Shown here: positions 17,153-26,549 of the stretch, one piece after another
Layout: the number at the start of each line of letters is the position of its first letter
How positions within the stretch are numbered: the first letter of the stretch is position 1
Assembly (NCBI GenBank): GCA_913063325.1
Contig: CAJXYE010000046.1
Coordinates: 1 to 37,868 of the forward strand
Direction: 5' to 3'
Length of the DNA: 37,868 nt
Source: an uncultured Colwellia sp.
Lineage (GTDB): Bacteria > Pseudomonadota > Gammaproteobacteria > Enterobacterales > Alteromonadaceae
Made by a program: the position numbers and the translations under genes
The notes under the pieces: model-generated
The model's database searches: none
What the model was told of the DNA's origin: nothing
Seen by the model: the letters and a program-made list of their open reading frames with translations, nothing else

Positions 17153-18148
17153 TTATTGCCATTTGCGGTGATAAGCACCTAATGTGGTCTGTGAGCCTTC
17201 AGATAAATTGGCCAGAGTATTCATCCACTCTCCTTCAACAGCAAAGTTTTCAGGGTTGTGTTGGTATCGGTCTAAGGCCATGCGCCACGTTTTTGCCACT
17301 TGCTCAACATACGCAGGACTACGTTGACGACCTTCAATTTTCACCGAGACGATACCCATTTTCACAAGTTCAGGGATAAGCTCTAAGGTGTTTAAACTGG
17401 TTGGCTCTTCAAGGGCATGGTAAACGTTATTGTCTACTTCAAAGCGACCTTTACAAAGCGTTGGGTAGCCGGCATTTTCATCGGGTTGATAACGGTCGAT
17501 AAGCACATCATTTAAACGTGATTCTAAGCCTTTATCTGTTTCTTGCCAGCGTACATACTTTGCTGGTGAACAAGCACCTACGGTATTGGGTGATTCACCT
17601 GTCATGTAGGAAGATAAATAACAGCGACCTTCAGCCATGATACACAAACTACCAAAAGCAAAAACTTCTAAAGGTACAGGGCTGCTTTTGGCAAGTTGTC
17701 TTACTTGTTGAACCGATAATACGCGCGGTAATACTACACGGCTAACATCAAAGTTATTTTGAAAAAACTTGATCGCTTCTAAATTAGTTGTAGAGGCTTG
17801 AACTGATACATGTCGCTCAACATCGGGATACTTAGTTGCGGCATAATCAAGCACGCCTAAATCGGCAATAATAAGTGCGTCAGTACCGATAGCAACGGCA
17901 TTATCAACCGCTTTTTGCCAGCGCTCTTCGCCACCGGCATGTGCAAAGGTATTAATAGCGACATGTAATTTTTTGCCACGTTCATGTACATAATCAGACG
18001 CTTTGGCTAACTTGCCATCATTAAAGTTAAGACCAGCAAAATGCCGAGCATTGGTATCGTCTTTCATACCTATGTATACCGCATCTGCGCCATTATCGAT
18101 TGCTGTTTTTAATGCTGGTAGATTTCCAGCAGGACAAAGTAACTCCAC
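17153..18148 (-). CDS. ubiU: O2-independent ubiquinone hydroxylation protein UbiU
   Basis: U32-family partner of UbiV, 331 residues, as in E. coli. The start is the GTG at 18148: AGGAG lies five bases upstream and the protein then opens MELLCPAGNLPALK, as in the E. coli protein; a GTG two codons earlier would leave no room for a ribosome site. The four cluster cysteines fall near 169, 176, 193 and 232 (GSLC, EGRC, GACSPAK, PTLCKGR). EEPTSLNTLELIPEL and VKIEGRQRSPAYVEQVAKTW are family signatures. It is first in ubiUV, divergent from ubiT, with an FNR-like site between. Role in anaerobic ubiquinone synthesis is from E. coli work. Confidence 0.94.
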   Translation of the reverse strand: MELLCPAGNLPALKTAIDNGADAVYIGMKDDTNARHFAGLNFNDGKLAKASDYVHERGKKLHVAINTFAHAGGEERWQKAVDNAVAIGTDALIIADLGVLDYAATKYPDVERHVSVQASTTNLEAIKFFQNNFDVSRVVLPRVLSVQQVRQLAKSSPVPLEVFAFGSLCIMAEGRCYLSSYMTGESPNTVGACSPAKYVRWQETDKGLESRLNDVLIDRYQPDENAGYPTLCKGRFEVDNNVYHALEEPTSLNTLELIPELVKMGIVSVKIEGRQRSPAYVEQVAKTWRMALDRYQHNPENFAVEGEWMNTLANLSEGSQTTLGAYHRKWQ

Positions 18149-18235
18149 AACCACTCCTAATAATTATTCTTAATAAAACATTTTTGTTAGAAACAAATTT
18201 TTTCAGCAGTGTATGTTGTTAATCGATAGCATTTA

Positions 18236-18249
18236 TTGATGTGTATTAA
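18236..18249. promoter_or_regulatory. FNR-like site between ubiU and ubiT
   Basis: TTGATGTGTATTAA differs from the FNR consensus TTGATnnnnATCAA at one base. It is about 90 bases from each start codon (ubiU at 18148, ubiT at 18333), so one site could serve both directions. In E. coli these genes are induced without oxygen by FNR. A CRP-type protein could bind a similar site. Confidence 0.6.
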
Positions 18250-18332
18250 AGAAAACTTGATCTGCAATATTAATTAAATGATGAGCCTTGCTAGAATGCC
18301 TTCCATTATAGAAATAACCATAGAGACACAAG

Positions 18333-18911
18333 GTGTTCAATTTATCTGCAGCATTACCTCTGGCAAACAGCATTACCGCATCATTACCAAAACTTGAGCA
18401 AAGACTGCCGATAAAAGTTAAGGCAAACTTAATAAAAGTAATGCCAAAAATTTTACGTCCAAGTTTACGCTTTGTGCCGTTTAGTGCGCAAAAGTCACTG
18501 CTCATTCCCGCCCTGCATACTATTTTTAATGAAGCGATAGAAGATGGTGATTTTGAATTTCTACAAGGTAAGTGGCTAAAAATATCGATTATCGACTTAG
18601 AGTTAGACTGGTGGTTAAGCTTTGATCAAGACCAACTAATCATGGCTGCAGCTGGTGAAAAAATTGCTGAAGATGTTTGCTTTAGTGCAAATGGTGATGA
18701 TTTAATTTTAATTGCCGGTCGTAAACAAGATCCCGACACGCTGTTCTTTCAACGTCGCTTGAAAATTGAAGGTGATACCGAGTTAGGTTTAGAAGTGAAA
18801 AACTTAATTGATGCGATTGATATAGAGCAACTGCCTAGTTCAGTGCATAGCTTAGTGGAATTTAGTGCTAATTTTTTACAAAACACGCGTAATGAATTAC
18901 CTAAACAATAA
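18333..18911 (+). CDS. ubiT: Ubiquinone biosynthesis accessory factor UbiT (SCP2 domain)
   Basis: UbiT is an SCP2 lipid-binding protein that in E. coli is needed, with UbiU and UbiV, for ubiquinone synthesis without oxygen and probably carries the hydrophobic intermediates. Length 192. The SCP2 domain is at about residues 60-165 (FNEAIEDGDFEFLQGKWLKI, then FFQRRLKIEGDTELGLEVKNL). The start is GTG 18333: a stop codon lies 12 bases upstream in frame and no other start codon fits, though the ribosome site is weak (AGAGACACAAG). It is divergent from ubiU. The neighbourhood makes the call firm. Confidence 0.9.
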   Translation: MFNLSAALPLANSITASLPKLEQRLPIKVKANLIKVMPKILRPSLRFVPFSAQKSLLIPALHTIFNEAIEDGDFEFLQGKWLKISIIDLELDWWLSFDQDQLIMAAAGEKIAEDVCFSANGDDLILIAGRKQDPDTLFFQRRLKIEGDTELGLEVKNLIDAIDIEQLPSSVHSLVEFSANFLQNTRNELPKQ

Positions 18912-18946
18912 GCCTTAGCGAGAGACATAACCAAAACACAAAAATT

Positions 18947-19028
18947 GTCATCTTCGAAGTGTCTAATCGAAGATCCGGTATTGGAACAGTAATCAGTAAT
19001 AGATTCCCAACAGAGACTTCGGCAATGA
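18947..19028. repeat. Palindromic repeat pair (CGTCAT-type family), copy 1
   Basis: GTCAT followed by a hairpin ATCTTCG/CGAAGAT (18950-18974) and, after about 30 bases, an inverted degenerate copy ending GGCAATGA (19002-19028). It fills the gap between convergent ubiT and kdsB. The same plan is seen at 37264-37347, and a single unit at 36537-36567. Confidence 0.55.
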
Positions 19029-19076
19029 AAGTATGGAACTTGAAGTCTCTTATCGCTGGTGCTTACTTTTAAAGTA

Positions 19077-19919
19077 TTAAGGTAAACTAGCAGCGTACGC
19101 CCTAGCTTTTTCCAAGTCTTCAGGCGTATCAACCCCTTCAACTGGCACATGGCTATTCGCTACTGCCACATGTATCTTTTCACCTTGATACAAGACTCTA
19201 AGCTGCTCTAACGCTTCAACTTGCTCTAATTCACTGGTTGGCCAATTAACATAATCTTTAATAAAACCAGCACGGTAAGCGTAAATACCAACATGCCTTA
19301 AGTAAAAATCACCTATAGCTTTAATATTTTCTTCGGTACTCGCCTTAGCCGTTAAAAATCGCTCTCTGTCATAAGGAATTGTCGCCCGAGAAAAATACAG
19401 CGCATAACCATCTTTATCGAGTAGTACTTTCACCGCATTAGGATTAAAAGCTTCTTCAACCGAGTTTATATTAATAGCTAAGGTGGACATACGTGCTACT
19501 TGATGATTACTTTGCTGATTGGCCAAGTTACTTGCCACTTGCGCTATATTCTCAGGCGGAATAAAGGGTTCATCACCCTGAACATTAACAATAATTTCAT
19601 CATCACTAAACTGATAGATTTCCATCACTTCAGCAAGGCGCTCAGTACCCGATTGATGATCGGCGCGGGTTTTACATACTTCGCCACCAAAGGCGGTAAC
19701 AACTGCAGCTACCTCATCATTATCAGTAGCAACAATAACTTTACTCGCGCCACTTAACTTAGCTTTTTCAACCACCCATTGGATCATAGGCTTGCCGTGA
19801 ATATCGGCCAATACTTTTCCTGGTAGGCGTGAAGATTGATATCTAGCAGGGATCACCACAATAAAATCAGCGCCATTGTTTTCACGGTTACCACTTTCAC
19901 CGCTATTGCTAACAGACAT
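19077..19919 (-). CDS. kdsB: CMP-Kdo synthase (3-deoxy-manno-octulosonate cytidylyltransferase)
   Basis: KdsB activates Kdo with CTP for addition to lipid A. Length 280; the family is near 250, the extra being a polar start of about 18 residues ([19 protein letters not shown]) before [17 protein letters not shown], the nucleotide-binding loop. [10 protein letters not shown] near 62, [11 protein letters not shown] near 115 and [13 protein letters not shown] near 262 are family motifs. An AGGG lies ten bases before ATG 19919, so the longer form is plausible. It is last in the comEC-msbA-lpxK-ycaR-kdsB run, 11 bases after ycaR. Confidence 0.95.
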   Translation of the reverse strand: MSVSNSGESGNRENNGADFIVVIPARYQSSRLPGKVLADIHGKPMIQWVVEKAKLSGASKVIVATDNDEVAAVVTAFGGEVCKTRADHQSGTERLAEVMEIYQFSDDEIIVNVQGDEPFIPPENIAQVASNLANQQSNHQVARMSTLAININSVEEAFNPNAVKVLLDKDGYALYFSRATIPYDRERFLTAKASTEENIKAIGDFYLRHVGIYAYRAGFIKDYVNWPTSELEQVEALEQLRVLYQGEKIHVAVANSHVPVEGVDTPEDLEKARAYAASLP

Positions 19920-19930
19920 AGTTATTCGCC

Positions 19931-20119
19931 CTACTCTGCTGACTGACTAGATTTAATTTCACGCGCTTCGCCTTCAAGTAGCACAGGAATATCTTTTTCG
20001 ATGCTATAGGCTAAGCGATCAAAGTTACAAATAAGCTCTTGTGCTGCTTTATCGTAATCTAACTTACCTTTACATACTGGACAGGCAAGGATTTCCATTA
20101 ATTTTGTATCAAAAGCCAT
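19931..20119 (-). CDS. ycaR: Trm112-family small protein YcaR
   Basis: A 62-residue protein of the Trm112/UPF0434 family, with one CPVCKG pair at residues 13-18 and the end [22 protein letters not shown]. Trm112 in other organisms holds methyltransferases; the job of bacterial YcaR is not settled. Its place between lpxK and kdsB is conserved in gammaproteobacteria. Only one CxxC is kept, so a full zinc site is doubtful. Start ATG 20119, after GAAAGAGAAATAAC. Confidence 0.93.
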   Translation of the reverse strand: MAFDTKLMEILACPVCKGKLDYDKAAQELICNFDRLAYSIEKDIPVLLEGEAREIKSSQSAE

Positions 20120-20152
20120 TGTTATTTCTCTTTCTTATTTATGAACGCCACA

Positions 20153-21166
20153 TTAAATTGCGGCTTTAATTTTATCTCGTAATACTTGCTGCTCTGCGTG
20201 AGTAAACGTCGCATCTACAGGTAAGTACCACCAATTATCTTTACAAAAGTCACGGCATTTTACCGCATCCTTTTCTGTCATTAGTAAGGGTATATTATCA
20301 TCAAACTCGGTAAAATCAGCAAGCGTAAAACTGTGATGATCAACAAAACTTTGTTGTTTTTCTATGACAAAGCTATTGTTTTCTAAGGTATCAAAAAATC
20401 GTTGTGGTGCACCAATACCCGCAATAGCATTTACGCAAAGGTGAGAGTTAATAAAATCACTCAAATTAATGTATTCACCTGTTTGTAAATTACAAAGCTC
20501 TTTTGCTTTTAGTGTCATAGCGATAGCTTCAAAGCTGTTGTTATTGCTTGCTGCAACGCCACCATTATAAATAACTAAATCACTTTTATCTAAGCGCCAT
20601 TGTCCTTCTCGTAAAGGTCCTGCTGGCAGTAATAAGCCATTACCAAATAAACGTTTTCCATCAACAATAATGAGCTCAACTGCGCGTTCTAAACGATAGT
20701 GCTGCAAACCATCATCACTAATAATAATATCGCAGCCTTTTGCGATAAGCAGCTCAGCACTCGCTATGCGATCACTACCAACAGCAACAGCTACCTGACA
20801 ACGCTGTTGAATAAGTACCGGCTCATCACCGGCTTCTAAAGGTGTAGAATTGTCATCTACTAAATAAGGATAATGTGGAGCTTGGCCGCCATAACCACGG
20901 GATATTACCCCAGGGGTTAAGCCTAATGAGCGGCTTAGCTCAACGAGGTGAATAACCATAGGCGTTTTACCGTTGCCACCAACACCAATATTACCCACAA
21001 CAATAACTGGTTTAGTTAGCTGGTGTGACTTTGAGAATCCCAGTTTAAAGCTGAGACGCCTGAGTGTACTAAGTAGCCAAAAAAGAGCCGACAAAGGTAA
21101 TAATAAAGGCACTAACAACCACTTGGCACCATGATTATTAAACCAAACCTTTTCAATAAGTCGCAT
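20153..21166 (-). CDS. lpxK: Tetraacyldisaccharide 4'-kinase LpxK
   Basis: LpxK phosphorylates the lipid A precursor at the 4' position on the inner face of the inner membrane. Length 337. A membrane-associated helix is at about residues 16-34. The P-loop GGNGKT is at 63-68 within VVGNIGVGGNGKTPMVIHL. ISRGYGG near 97, DEPVLIQQR near 123 and ISDDGLQHYRL near 158 (catalytic Asp-Asp) follow. It is 54 bases downstream of msbA and 33 bases upstream of ycaR, so one transcript is likely. Confidence 0.95.
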   Translation of the reverse strand: MRLIEKVWFNNHGAKWLLVPLLLPLSALFWLLSTLRRLSFKLGFSKSHQLTKPVIVVGNIGVGGNGKTPMVIHLVELSRSLGLTPGVISRGYGGQAPHYPYLVDDNSTPLEAGDEPVLIQQRCQVAVAVGSDRIASAELLIAKGCDIIISDDGLQHYRLERAVELIIVDGKRLFGNGLLLPAGPLREGQWRLDKSDLVIYNGGVAASNNNSFEAIAMTLKAKELCNLQTGEYINLSDFINSHLCVNAIAGIGAPQRFFDTLENNSFVIEKQQSFVDHHSFTLADFTEFDDNIPLLMTEKDAVKCRDFCKDNWWYLPVDATFTHAEQQVLRDKIKAAI

Positions 21167-21220
21167 GATTAGTGTTTATCTCCTGGCCTAATAGTCATTG
21201 CACTGTGCTTCACTCTTTTA

Positions 21221-23020
21221 CTAAGAATCAAACTGGAAGTTATGCAATTGTGCATAAGCGCCTTTTTTAGCAAGCAGGCTTTGATGATCACCTTGTTCAA
21301 TAATCTGACCTTGATCCATCACAATTATTTTATCGGCGTTTTCGATAGTAGATAATCGATGAGCAATAACGATTGAGGTCCGGTTTTGTTGTAATGTTTG
21401 CAGTGCATCTTGGATATGGCGTTCCGATTCTGTATCTAAAGCACTAGTCGCTTCATCTAAAATTAAAAAAGGTGTATCACACAAAAGTGCACGGGCAATA
21501 GCCACACGTTGGCGCTGACCTCCCGAAAGTAAGGCACCATTTTCACCTATATTGGTTTCAAGACCATACTCCATTTGTTGAGCAAATTCCATTACATGAG
21601 CACTTTTGGCTGCGGCAATTATTTCAGCTTTTGTAGCATCAGGTTTTCCATAAGCAATATTATTGGCCAAGGTATCATTAAACAAAATAACCTGTTGAGA
21701 AACATACGAAAATTGTTTACGTAAATCTTTCAATTTAAATTGTTCAATATTAGTATCATCAATTAATATCTCACCAGCAGTGGCATCATAAAACCGCAAT
21801 AATAATGAGCTTGCCGTTGATTTACCACTGCCTGAGCGACCTACTAAAGCCAGGGTTTCACCGGGTGCTAGATCAAAAGTAAGATCACTTAAAGCAAGTT
21901 TACCTTGCTGACCGTTATCGTCAGTTTGTTCATATGCAAAATCGACCTTGTTAAAAGATAACGCTCCTGAAGCTTTCTCAAGTGTTTTAGTGCCTGAATC
22001 TTTTTCTTTCTCATGATCGAGTATCGAAAATATGCTGACGCAAGCTGCCATGCCTTGCTGAAATTCAGCATTAACATTCGTTAACATTTTTAAAGGTCTT
22101 AGCAACATGGTCATATAAGCGATAACACTAGTAAAGGTACCTGGAGTTATGCTTTCACCTAATGTATCAGAGGTAATAGCGTAAAAAACAAAGGCTAAGG
22201 CAAACGAAGCAATCACTTGAATAATGGGCACACTGGCTGATTTTGTTGCCATCATTTTCATGCGCTGTTGACGGTTATGTTTATTAATTTTGCCAAAACG
22301 GTCAAACTCTCGTTGTTGACCACCAAAGGTTAAGACTACTTTGTGACCATTAAAGGTTTGCTCTGCCGCTGTGGTGACTTCGCCCATTGCACCTTGAATA
22401 TTTTTACTGACTTTTCTAAAGCGCTTAGAGACCACACTAACAATTACCGCAATAACAGGGGTAATAAGTAAGAATATTAACGATAATTGCCAGCTCATAT
22501 AAAACATTAAGCCCAATAAACCAATGACAAAGGCACTTTGTTGAACAATTGTTAAAATTGACTTACTGACTGAGTTTAATACTTGCTCGGTATCAAAAGT
22601 GATTTTAGATATCAGTGCGCCCGTTGATTGTTTGTCATGAAAGGCCACCGGCATTGCCATGATATGCTCAAATAACTTTTGCCTTAAATCAGCAACAACA
22701 TTATTACCCACCCAAGCCAGGCAATAATTAGCAATAAAATGAGCAATTCCGCGAACAATAAAAGCGCAGACAATAAAGATGGGTGCCCACTTCATAAAGT
22801 TCTTATTTTCACCGGCAAGACCTTCATCGATCAAGGGCTGTAATTTCGATAAAAAATAAACATCGATTGAGGCATAACCCAGCATGCCAATAATAGCCGC
22901 GATAAAACCCAATTTATAGGGTTTAGCGTAACTAACAAGACGCTTAAAGTTTTGCCAAGCGGTTGCATCGTTAGATTTTTGAGAAAGTGGTAAGGCGCTA
23001 TTAGGTGAAGATGATGCCAT
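21221..23020 (-). CDS. msbA: Lipid A export ABC transporter MsbA
   Basis: MsbA is a homodimeric ABC exporter that flips core-lipid A across the inner membrane. The 599 residues hold a six-helix transmembrane domain (about 25-330) fused to an ATPase domain (about 350-597). Visible are Walker A VGRSGSGKST near 385, the signature LSGGQRQRVAIARAL near 490, Walker B FLILDEATSALD near 510 and the H-loop IVIAHRLSTIENA near 545. It directly precedes lpxK, as in E. coli. No clear ribosome site is seen before ATG 23020. The 212-base gap to comEC holds no recognisable signal. Confidence 0.95.
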   Translation of the reverse strand: MASSSPNSALPLSQKSNDATAWQNFKRLVSYAKPYKLGFIAAIIGMLGYASIDVYFLSKLQPLIDEGLAGENKNFMKWAPIFIVCAFIVRGIAHFIANYCLAWVGNNVVADLRQKLFEHIMAMPVAFHDKQSTGALISKITFDTEQVLNSVSKSILTIVQQSAFVIGLLGLMFYMSWQLSLIFLLITPVIAVIVSVVSKRFRKVSKNIQGAMGEVTTAAEQTFNGHKVVLTFGGQQREFDRFGKINKHNRQQRMKMMATKSASVPIIQVIASFALAFVFYAITSDTLGESITPGTFTSVIAYMTMLLRPLKMLTNVNAEFQQGMAACVSIFSILDHEKEKDSGTKTLEKASGALSFNKVDFAYEQTDDNGQQGKLALSDLTFDLAPGETLALVGRSGSGKSTASSLLLRFYDATAGEILIDDTNIEQFKLKDLRKQFSYVSQQVILFNDTLANNIAYGKPDATKAEIIAAAKSAHVMEFAQQMEYGLETNIGENGALLSGGQRQRVAIARALLCDTPFLILDEATSALDTESERHIQDALQTLQQNRTSIVIAHRLSTIENADKIIVMDQGQIIEQGDHQSLLAKKGAYAQLHNFQFDS

Positions 23021-23232
23021 TAGTTAGGTTGACTCGAATATTAAAATTGGCTAAAGAAAAAATTGATAAGACATTAATGATGCTTACTTTGGCGAAATAG
23101 TATTTTAACGTGAATTAACCATACAGCCAACAAAAACTATAACCAGAACAATAACAAACTTAGTCACAAGCTAAAAAAACTATTCAAAGCCACTAGCTCA
23201 AAGCAAGATATAAGCTTATTTGCCTACAAAAC

Positions 23233-25833
23233 CTAATGACTAAACCAAAAAGGCCTTAAGTCTTCCACATAACTTTGTGTGCTTATGCCCTTTTCATCAA
23301 GGGTTATAATTATTTGTCCCAGCTCAGCACTATTTAATAAGTTAATGCTACTGTCATGGTAGCGCTGTTTAACCACAGCTACAGGCATATACCAACGATT
23401 TATATAACCAGCACTTACTATTGCTACCTCTGGCGATACTTGGCTAAGAAATACCTGACTGGATGACGTTTTAGAGCCGTGGTGAGGTACTTGTAAAATA
23501 TCAGTACCTAGATGCGGATAGATTGCTAATAATTTTCGTTCCACTTTTGAAGAAATATCCCCAGTCAAAAGTAACTTATTGCCCTGCTGGTCACTAATTA
23601 AAATGACACATGAATCATCATTTTTTTGCTTATTTCTATTCGGTGTTACATCCGGATTCTCGATAGCTAGAGGCCACAAAATCTTAAAGTTTAAGTCATG
23701 CCAAGCAAAGCTCTGACTAGGATTGCAAGCTGTTATGGGTATTTTAATAGGCGTAATGGTCGTTGTAGCTGAAATTAACCTATTTAACTTAGCTAGATTT
23801 TTATCATTAGTGAGTATTTCATTAATCGTTATATTATCTATCAAGCTATTTATTCCGCCAGCATGATCATTGTCGCTGTGACTCAATATCACTTTATCGA
23901 GCCTTTCAATGCCAGTATATTGCAAGAATGGTAGTATCACAGCTTCACTTAGTACAAAGCCACTCGGATATGCCGCCCCAGTATCATATAAAATGGCATG
24001 CTGATTACGTTTTATTAATACCGATAGTCCCTGCCCTACATCAAAAAAGCTAATTTTCCATGGGGTAAAGTCAGCTTTTATTTGCTCTTCAACTTTATTA
24101 TCACTCTTGCTATCCACAACAGACCCAAAAGCAGTATCGCTAAAAATCAGTTGTTGAACTGACTTGCTCGACAAGCTCATCACTAATATTAAGCTAAGTA
24201 AAACAAAGCCACATTGCTTTACATTTTTGAGCCTGATCCCCCCTAAAAGATAAAAAATAACAAAAGCGGCAATGCCCATGACCAAAATAAGCAATTGTTG
24301 AGTAAAAGAGAGCGAGATAATGGCATAAGATTGATCACTAAGCATATCAAGGTAATACCAGAGCCAAGTTAATGATTGCAACGAAAGCATCATAAACCAC
24401 TGCGCCAAAGGCTCACTTAACGGCATAAACAAAACCGATATCAGTGCGGTAGGTATACTAAATATGCTCATCCAAGGCACTGCAATGATATTGGCTAATA
24501 AGCTCACCAAGGATATTTGCTGGAAAAATAAGGCAGTAATTGGCATTAACATTAATGTCAGCGATATTTGAATAATAAATAGCCCTTTAAGAAAGCGCCA
24601 AGCTGAGGAGCCCTTATATAACCAGTCTCTAAATCGCCATAATGTGATAAAAATAATAGCGACCGCATAAAAAGACAGCCAAAAGCTAGCCGTTAATAGG
24701 CTGAAGGGACTGATCATTAACAAAACAAAAAGCGTGATTAATAATAAACGTTTTGCTGATAATTTGATGCCAACGACACGACTCAGCCAGTACAGATTTA
24801 GCATAACCAAAGCGCGCTGTGTTGGTAGAGAAAAACCGGCTAAATAGGCATATAATGTCGCCATCAAGAGACTTACCACAATAGCAATATAACGAATGTT
24901 AAACTGTTGCCAACGGTCACTTTGTAAAGGAAGATATTGAGTAATAAACATCACTATAAAAAATGTACTACCGGCAAGCAATCCAATATGTAATCCAGAA
25001 ATAGCGATAAGGTGGCTAGTGCCCGTAGCCTGTAATACCTGCCACAGCTCAGGACTCAGTAAACTACGCTCACCAAAAGCTAACGCCAATAAAATAGGTG
25101 TTAACTCATGGGAGGGTGTTAAACCTTGATATTGCTCAAATAATGTTTGTCTAAGGGTATGATTTTCTATTAATAATTTATTTTCATGGTGAGATTTCAA
25201 GTTCTTTGAAGAGGCTAAGTCTGTAGATGCCATCAGTTTTTGAGATGAGTCTTCCTTCTTTTTTGGATTAACCACATAACCGGTAGCAACAATGTTATGC
25301 GCCTTAAGCCAACTTAAGTAGTTAAAAGTACCTATATTGGCTAAACCATGAGCAGGCTTGAGTTTAACATTAAGTAAAAGTTGTTGGCCTTGAGCAATAT
25401 CAATAGTCGATTTTTGCCAACTTAATCGAATGATGAAGGGACTATCAAGTTTTTTACGGTTGGCCTTATTAACAAGAAAGTTAAATCGTTTTGTTAAAGC
25501 TGCTTTTTTTAAATCGCTATTTTCTGATATATTTTCATCTAAATGACTCTGGGGTTTAACTTGTATGCTAAGTACTTCACCTTCGACAACAAATACTTGC
25601 TTGTTTTGCATTAAATCGATAAAGGTGTTGGGTAACTGGCTATGATAGAGGTAAGCTTGACTTAAGATCCACAAGGCCCCAATCCATAATCCCGAACTAG
25701 AGCGTGAGTTTTTATAACAATAAAAGCCTATAGCTAGACAAAGAAGTAAAAATAGCTGAGAAATTGCTGGTACTTCGGGCAAAAATAGGGACAATATAGC
25801 ACCAAGAAAAAATGTCAGTAACCACCAATCCAT
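23233..25833 (-). CDS. comEC: ComEC/Rec2 DNA uptake channel
   Basis: The inner-membrane channel that takes up single-stranded DNA in natural transformation. The 866 residues hold an N-terminal membrane part and OB-like domain (DUF4131, about 1-220), the Competence membrane domain (about 225-530, with HLIAISGLHIGLLAG near 265) and a C-terminal metallo-beta-lactamase-like domain (about 575-850). That domain has LSHSDNDHAGG near 650 and VPHHGSKTSSS near 780, so the metal-binding HxDxxH motif is intact. Start ATG 25833, after AAAGGATTTTAATCGCT. It precedes msbA as in many gammaproteobacteria. Whether the organism is transformable cannot be told from here. Confidence 0.94.
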   Translation of the reverse strand: MDWWLLTFFLGAILSLFLPEVPAISQLFLLLCLAIGFYCYKNSRSSSGLWIGALWILSQAYLYHSQLPNTFIDLMQNKQVFVVEGEVLSIQVKPQSHLDENISENSDLKKAALTKRFNFLVNKANRKKLDSPFIIRLSWQKSTIDIAQGQQLLLNVKLKPAHGLANIGTFNYLSWLKAHNIVATGYVVNPKKKEDSSQKLMASTDLASSKNLKSHHENKLLIENHTLRQTLFEQYQGLTPSHELTPILLALAFGERSLLSPELWQVLQATGTSHLIAISGLHIGLLAGSTFFIVMFITQYLPLQSDRWQQFNIRYIAIVVSLLMATLYAYLAGFSLPTQRALVMLNLYWLSRVVGIKLSAKRLLLITLFVLLMISPFSLLTASFWLSFYAVAIIFITLWRFRDWLYKGSSAWRFLKGLFIIQISLTLMLMPITALFFQQISLVSLLANIIAVPWMSIFSIPTALISVLFMPLSEPLAQWFMMLSLQSLTWLWYYLDMLSDQSYAIISLSFTQQLLILVMGIAAFVIFYLLGGIRLKNVKQCGFVLLSLILVMSLSSKSVQQLIFSDTAFGSVVDSKSDNKVEEQIKADFTPWKISFFDVGQGLSVLIKRNQHAILYDTGAAYPSGFVLSEAVILPFLQYTGIERLDKVILSHSDNDHAGGINSLIDNITINEILTNDKNLAKLNRLISATTTITPIKIPITACNPSQSFAWHDLNFKILWPLAIENPDVTPNRNKQKNDDSCVILISDQQGNKLLLTGDISSKVERKLLAIYPHLGTDILQVPHHGSKTSSSQVFLSQVSPEVAIVSAGYINRWYMPVAVVKQRYHDSSINLLNSAELGQIIITLDEKGISTQSYVEDLRPFWFSH

Positions 25834-25960
25834 AGCGATTAAAATCCTTTATGTTTTGTCGTTAATTCCTAGTGATAATGCCAAACTGACATTATAAATT
25901 GTTATACATAATAAAAATATTTTCCACACTAACTTTTAGTCAAGGGATCTGTAAGAGTAT

Positions 25961-26482
25961 ATGCCCAAAAAAATCATTAAACGTATGATGCCTGATCATC
26001 AAACAATAAAAGAAAATAAATACCTCACCGTTTTTGGTGACTTATTGCATAACGCCAACCTGTGGCATTTAAACCGACATTCAGTAGCAAAAGCCTTTGC
26101 GGTCGGTTTATTTTTTGCTTTCATCCCCGTGCCTTTTCAAATGGTTTTAGCCGCTGGCGCAGCTATTCTTTTTCATGCTAACTTACCCTTATCTATTGCT
26201 TTAGTATGGCTGACAAATCCGCTAACCATGCCCTTTATTTTTTATGGCTGCTATTTTGTCGGTACCTTAGTGCTTGCTGTTCCAGAGCAGGACTTTGACT
26301 TTCATGCCAGTTGGCAATGGGTATTAGATAGTTTATCAACCATAGGACCGGCATTTTTAGTTGGTTGTGGTGTACTTGCTGTGACGTTTTCAATTCTAGG
26401 TTACTTGGGTATTCAGACCTTGTGGCGTTACCAAACCATTAAAGCGTGGAAAAGCCGACCACATAAACATCATACTAAGTGA
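25961..26482 (+). CDS. DUF2062 family membrane protein
   Basis: A small integral membrane protein, 173 residues, of the DUF2062 family: a basic start, then SVAKAFAVGLFFAFIPVPFQM near 45-65, VWLTNPLTMPFIFYG near 87-101 (the family hallmark, with its NPxT), and a last hydrophobic helix near 130-155 before a basic tail ending KSRPHKHHTK. The function of the family is not known. It is divergent from comEC and converges with the kinase gene. Confidence 0.85.
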   Translation: MPKKIIKRMMPDHQTIKENKYLTVFGDLLHNANLWHLNRHSVAKAFAVGLFFAFIPVPFQMVLAAGAAILFHANLPLSIALVWLTNPLTMPFIFYGCYFVGTLVLAVPEQDFDFHASWQWVLDSLSTIGPAFLVGCGVLAVTFSILGYLGIQTLWRYQTIKAWKSRPHKHHTK

Positions 26483-26549
26483 TGTTAAGCTGACACCTTC
26501 GATATAGAAAAGCCTGAATAACAGATAGTTATAAGAAAGTTCAGTAAAC

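Noticed and set aside
18260..18280. A second TTGAT (CTTGATCTGCAATAT) as another FNR site before ubiT
   Set aside because: The second half does not fit ATCAA; only the site at 18236 is close to consensus.
18749..19150. A 133-codon minus-strand frame across the ubiT-kdsB junction
   Set aside because: It overlaps two certain genes and crosses a palindromic repeat; it is a shadow.
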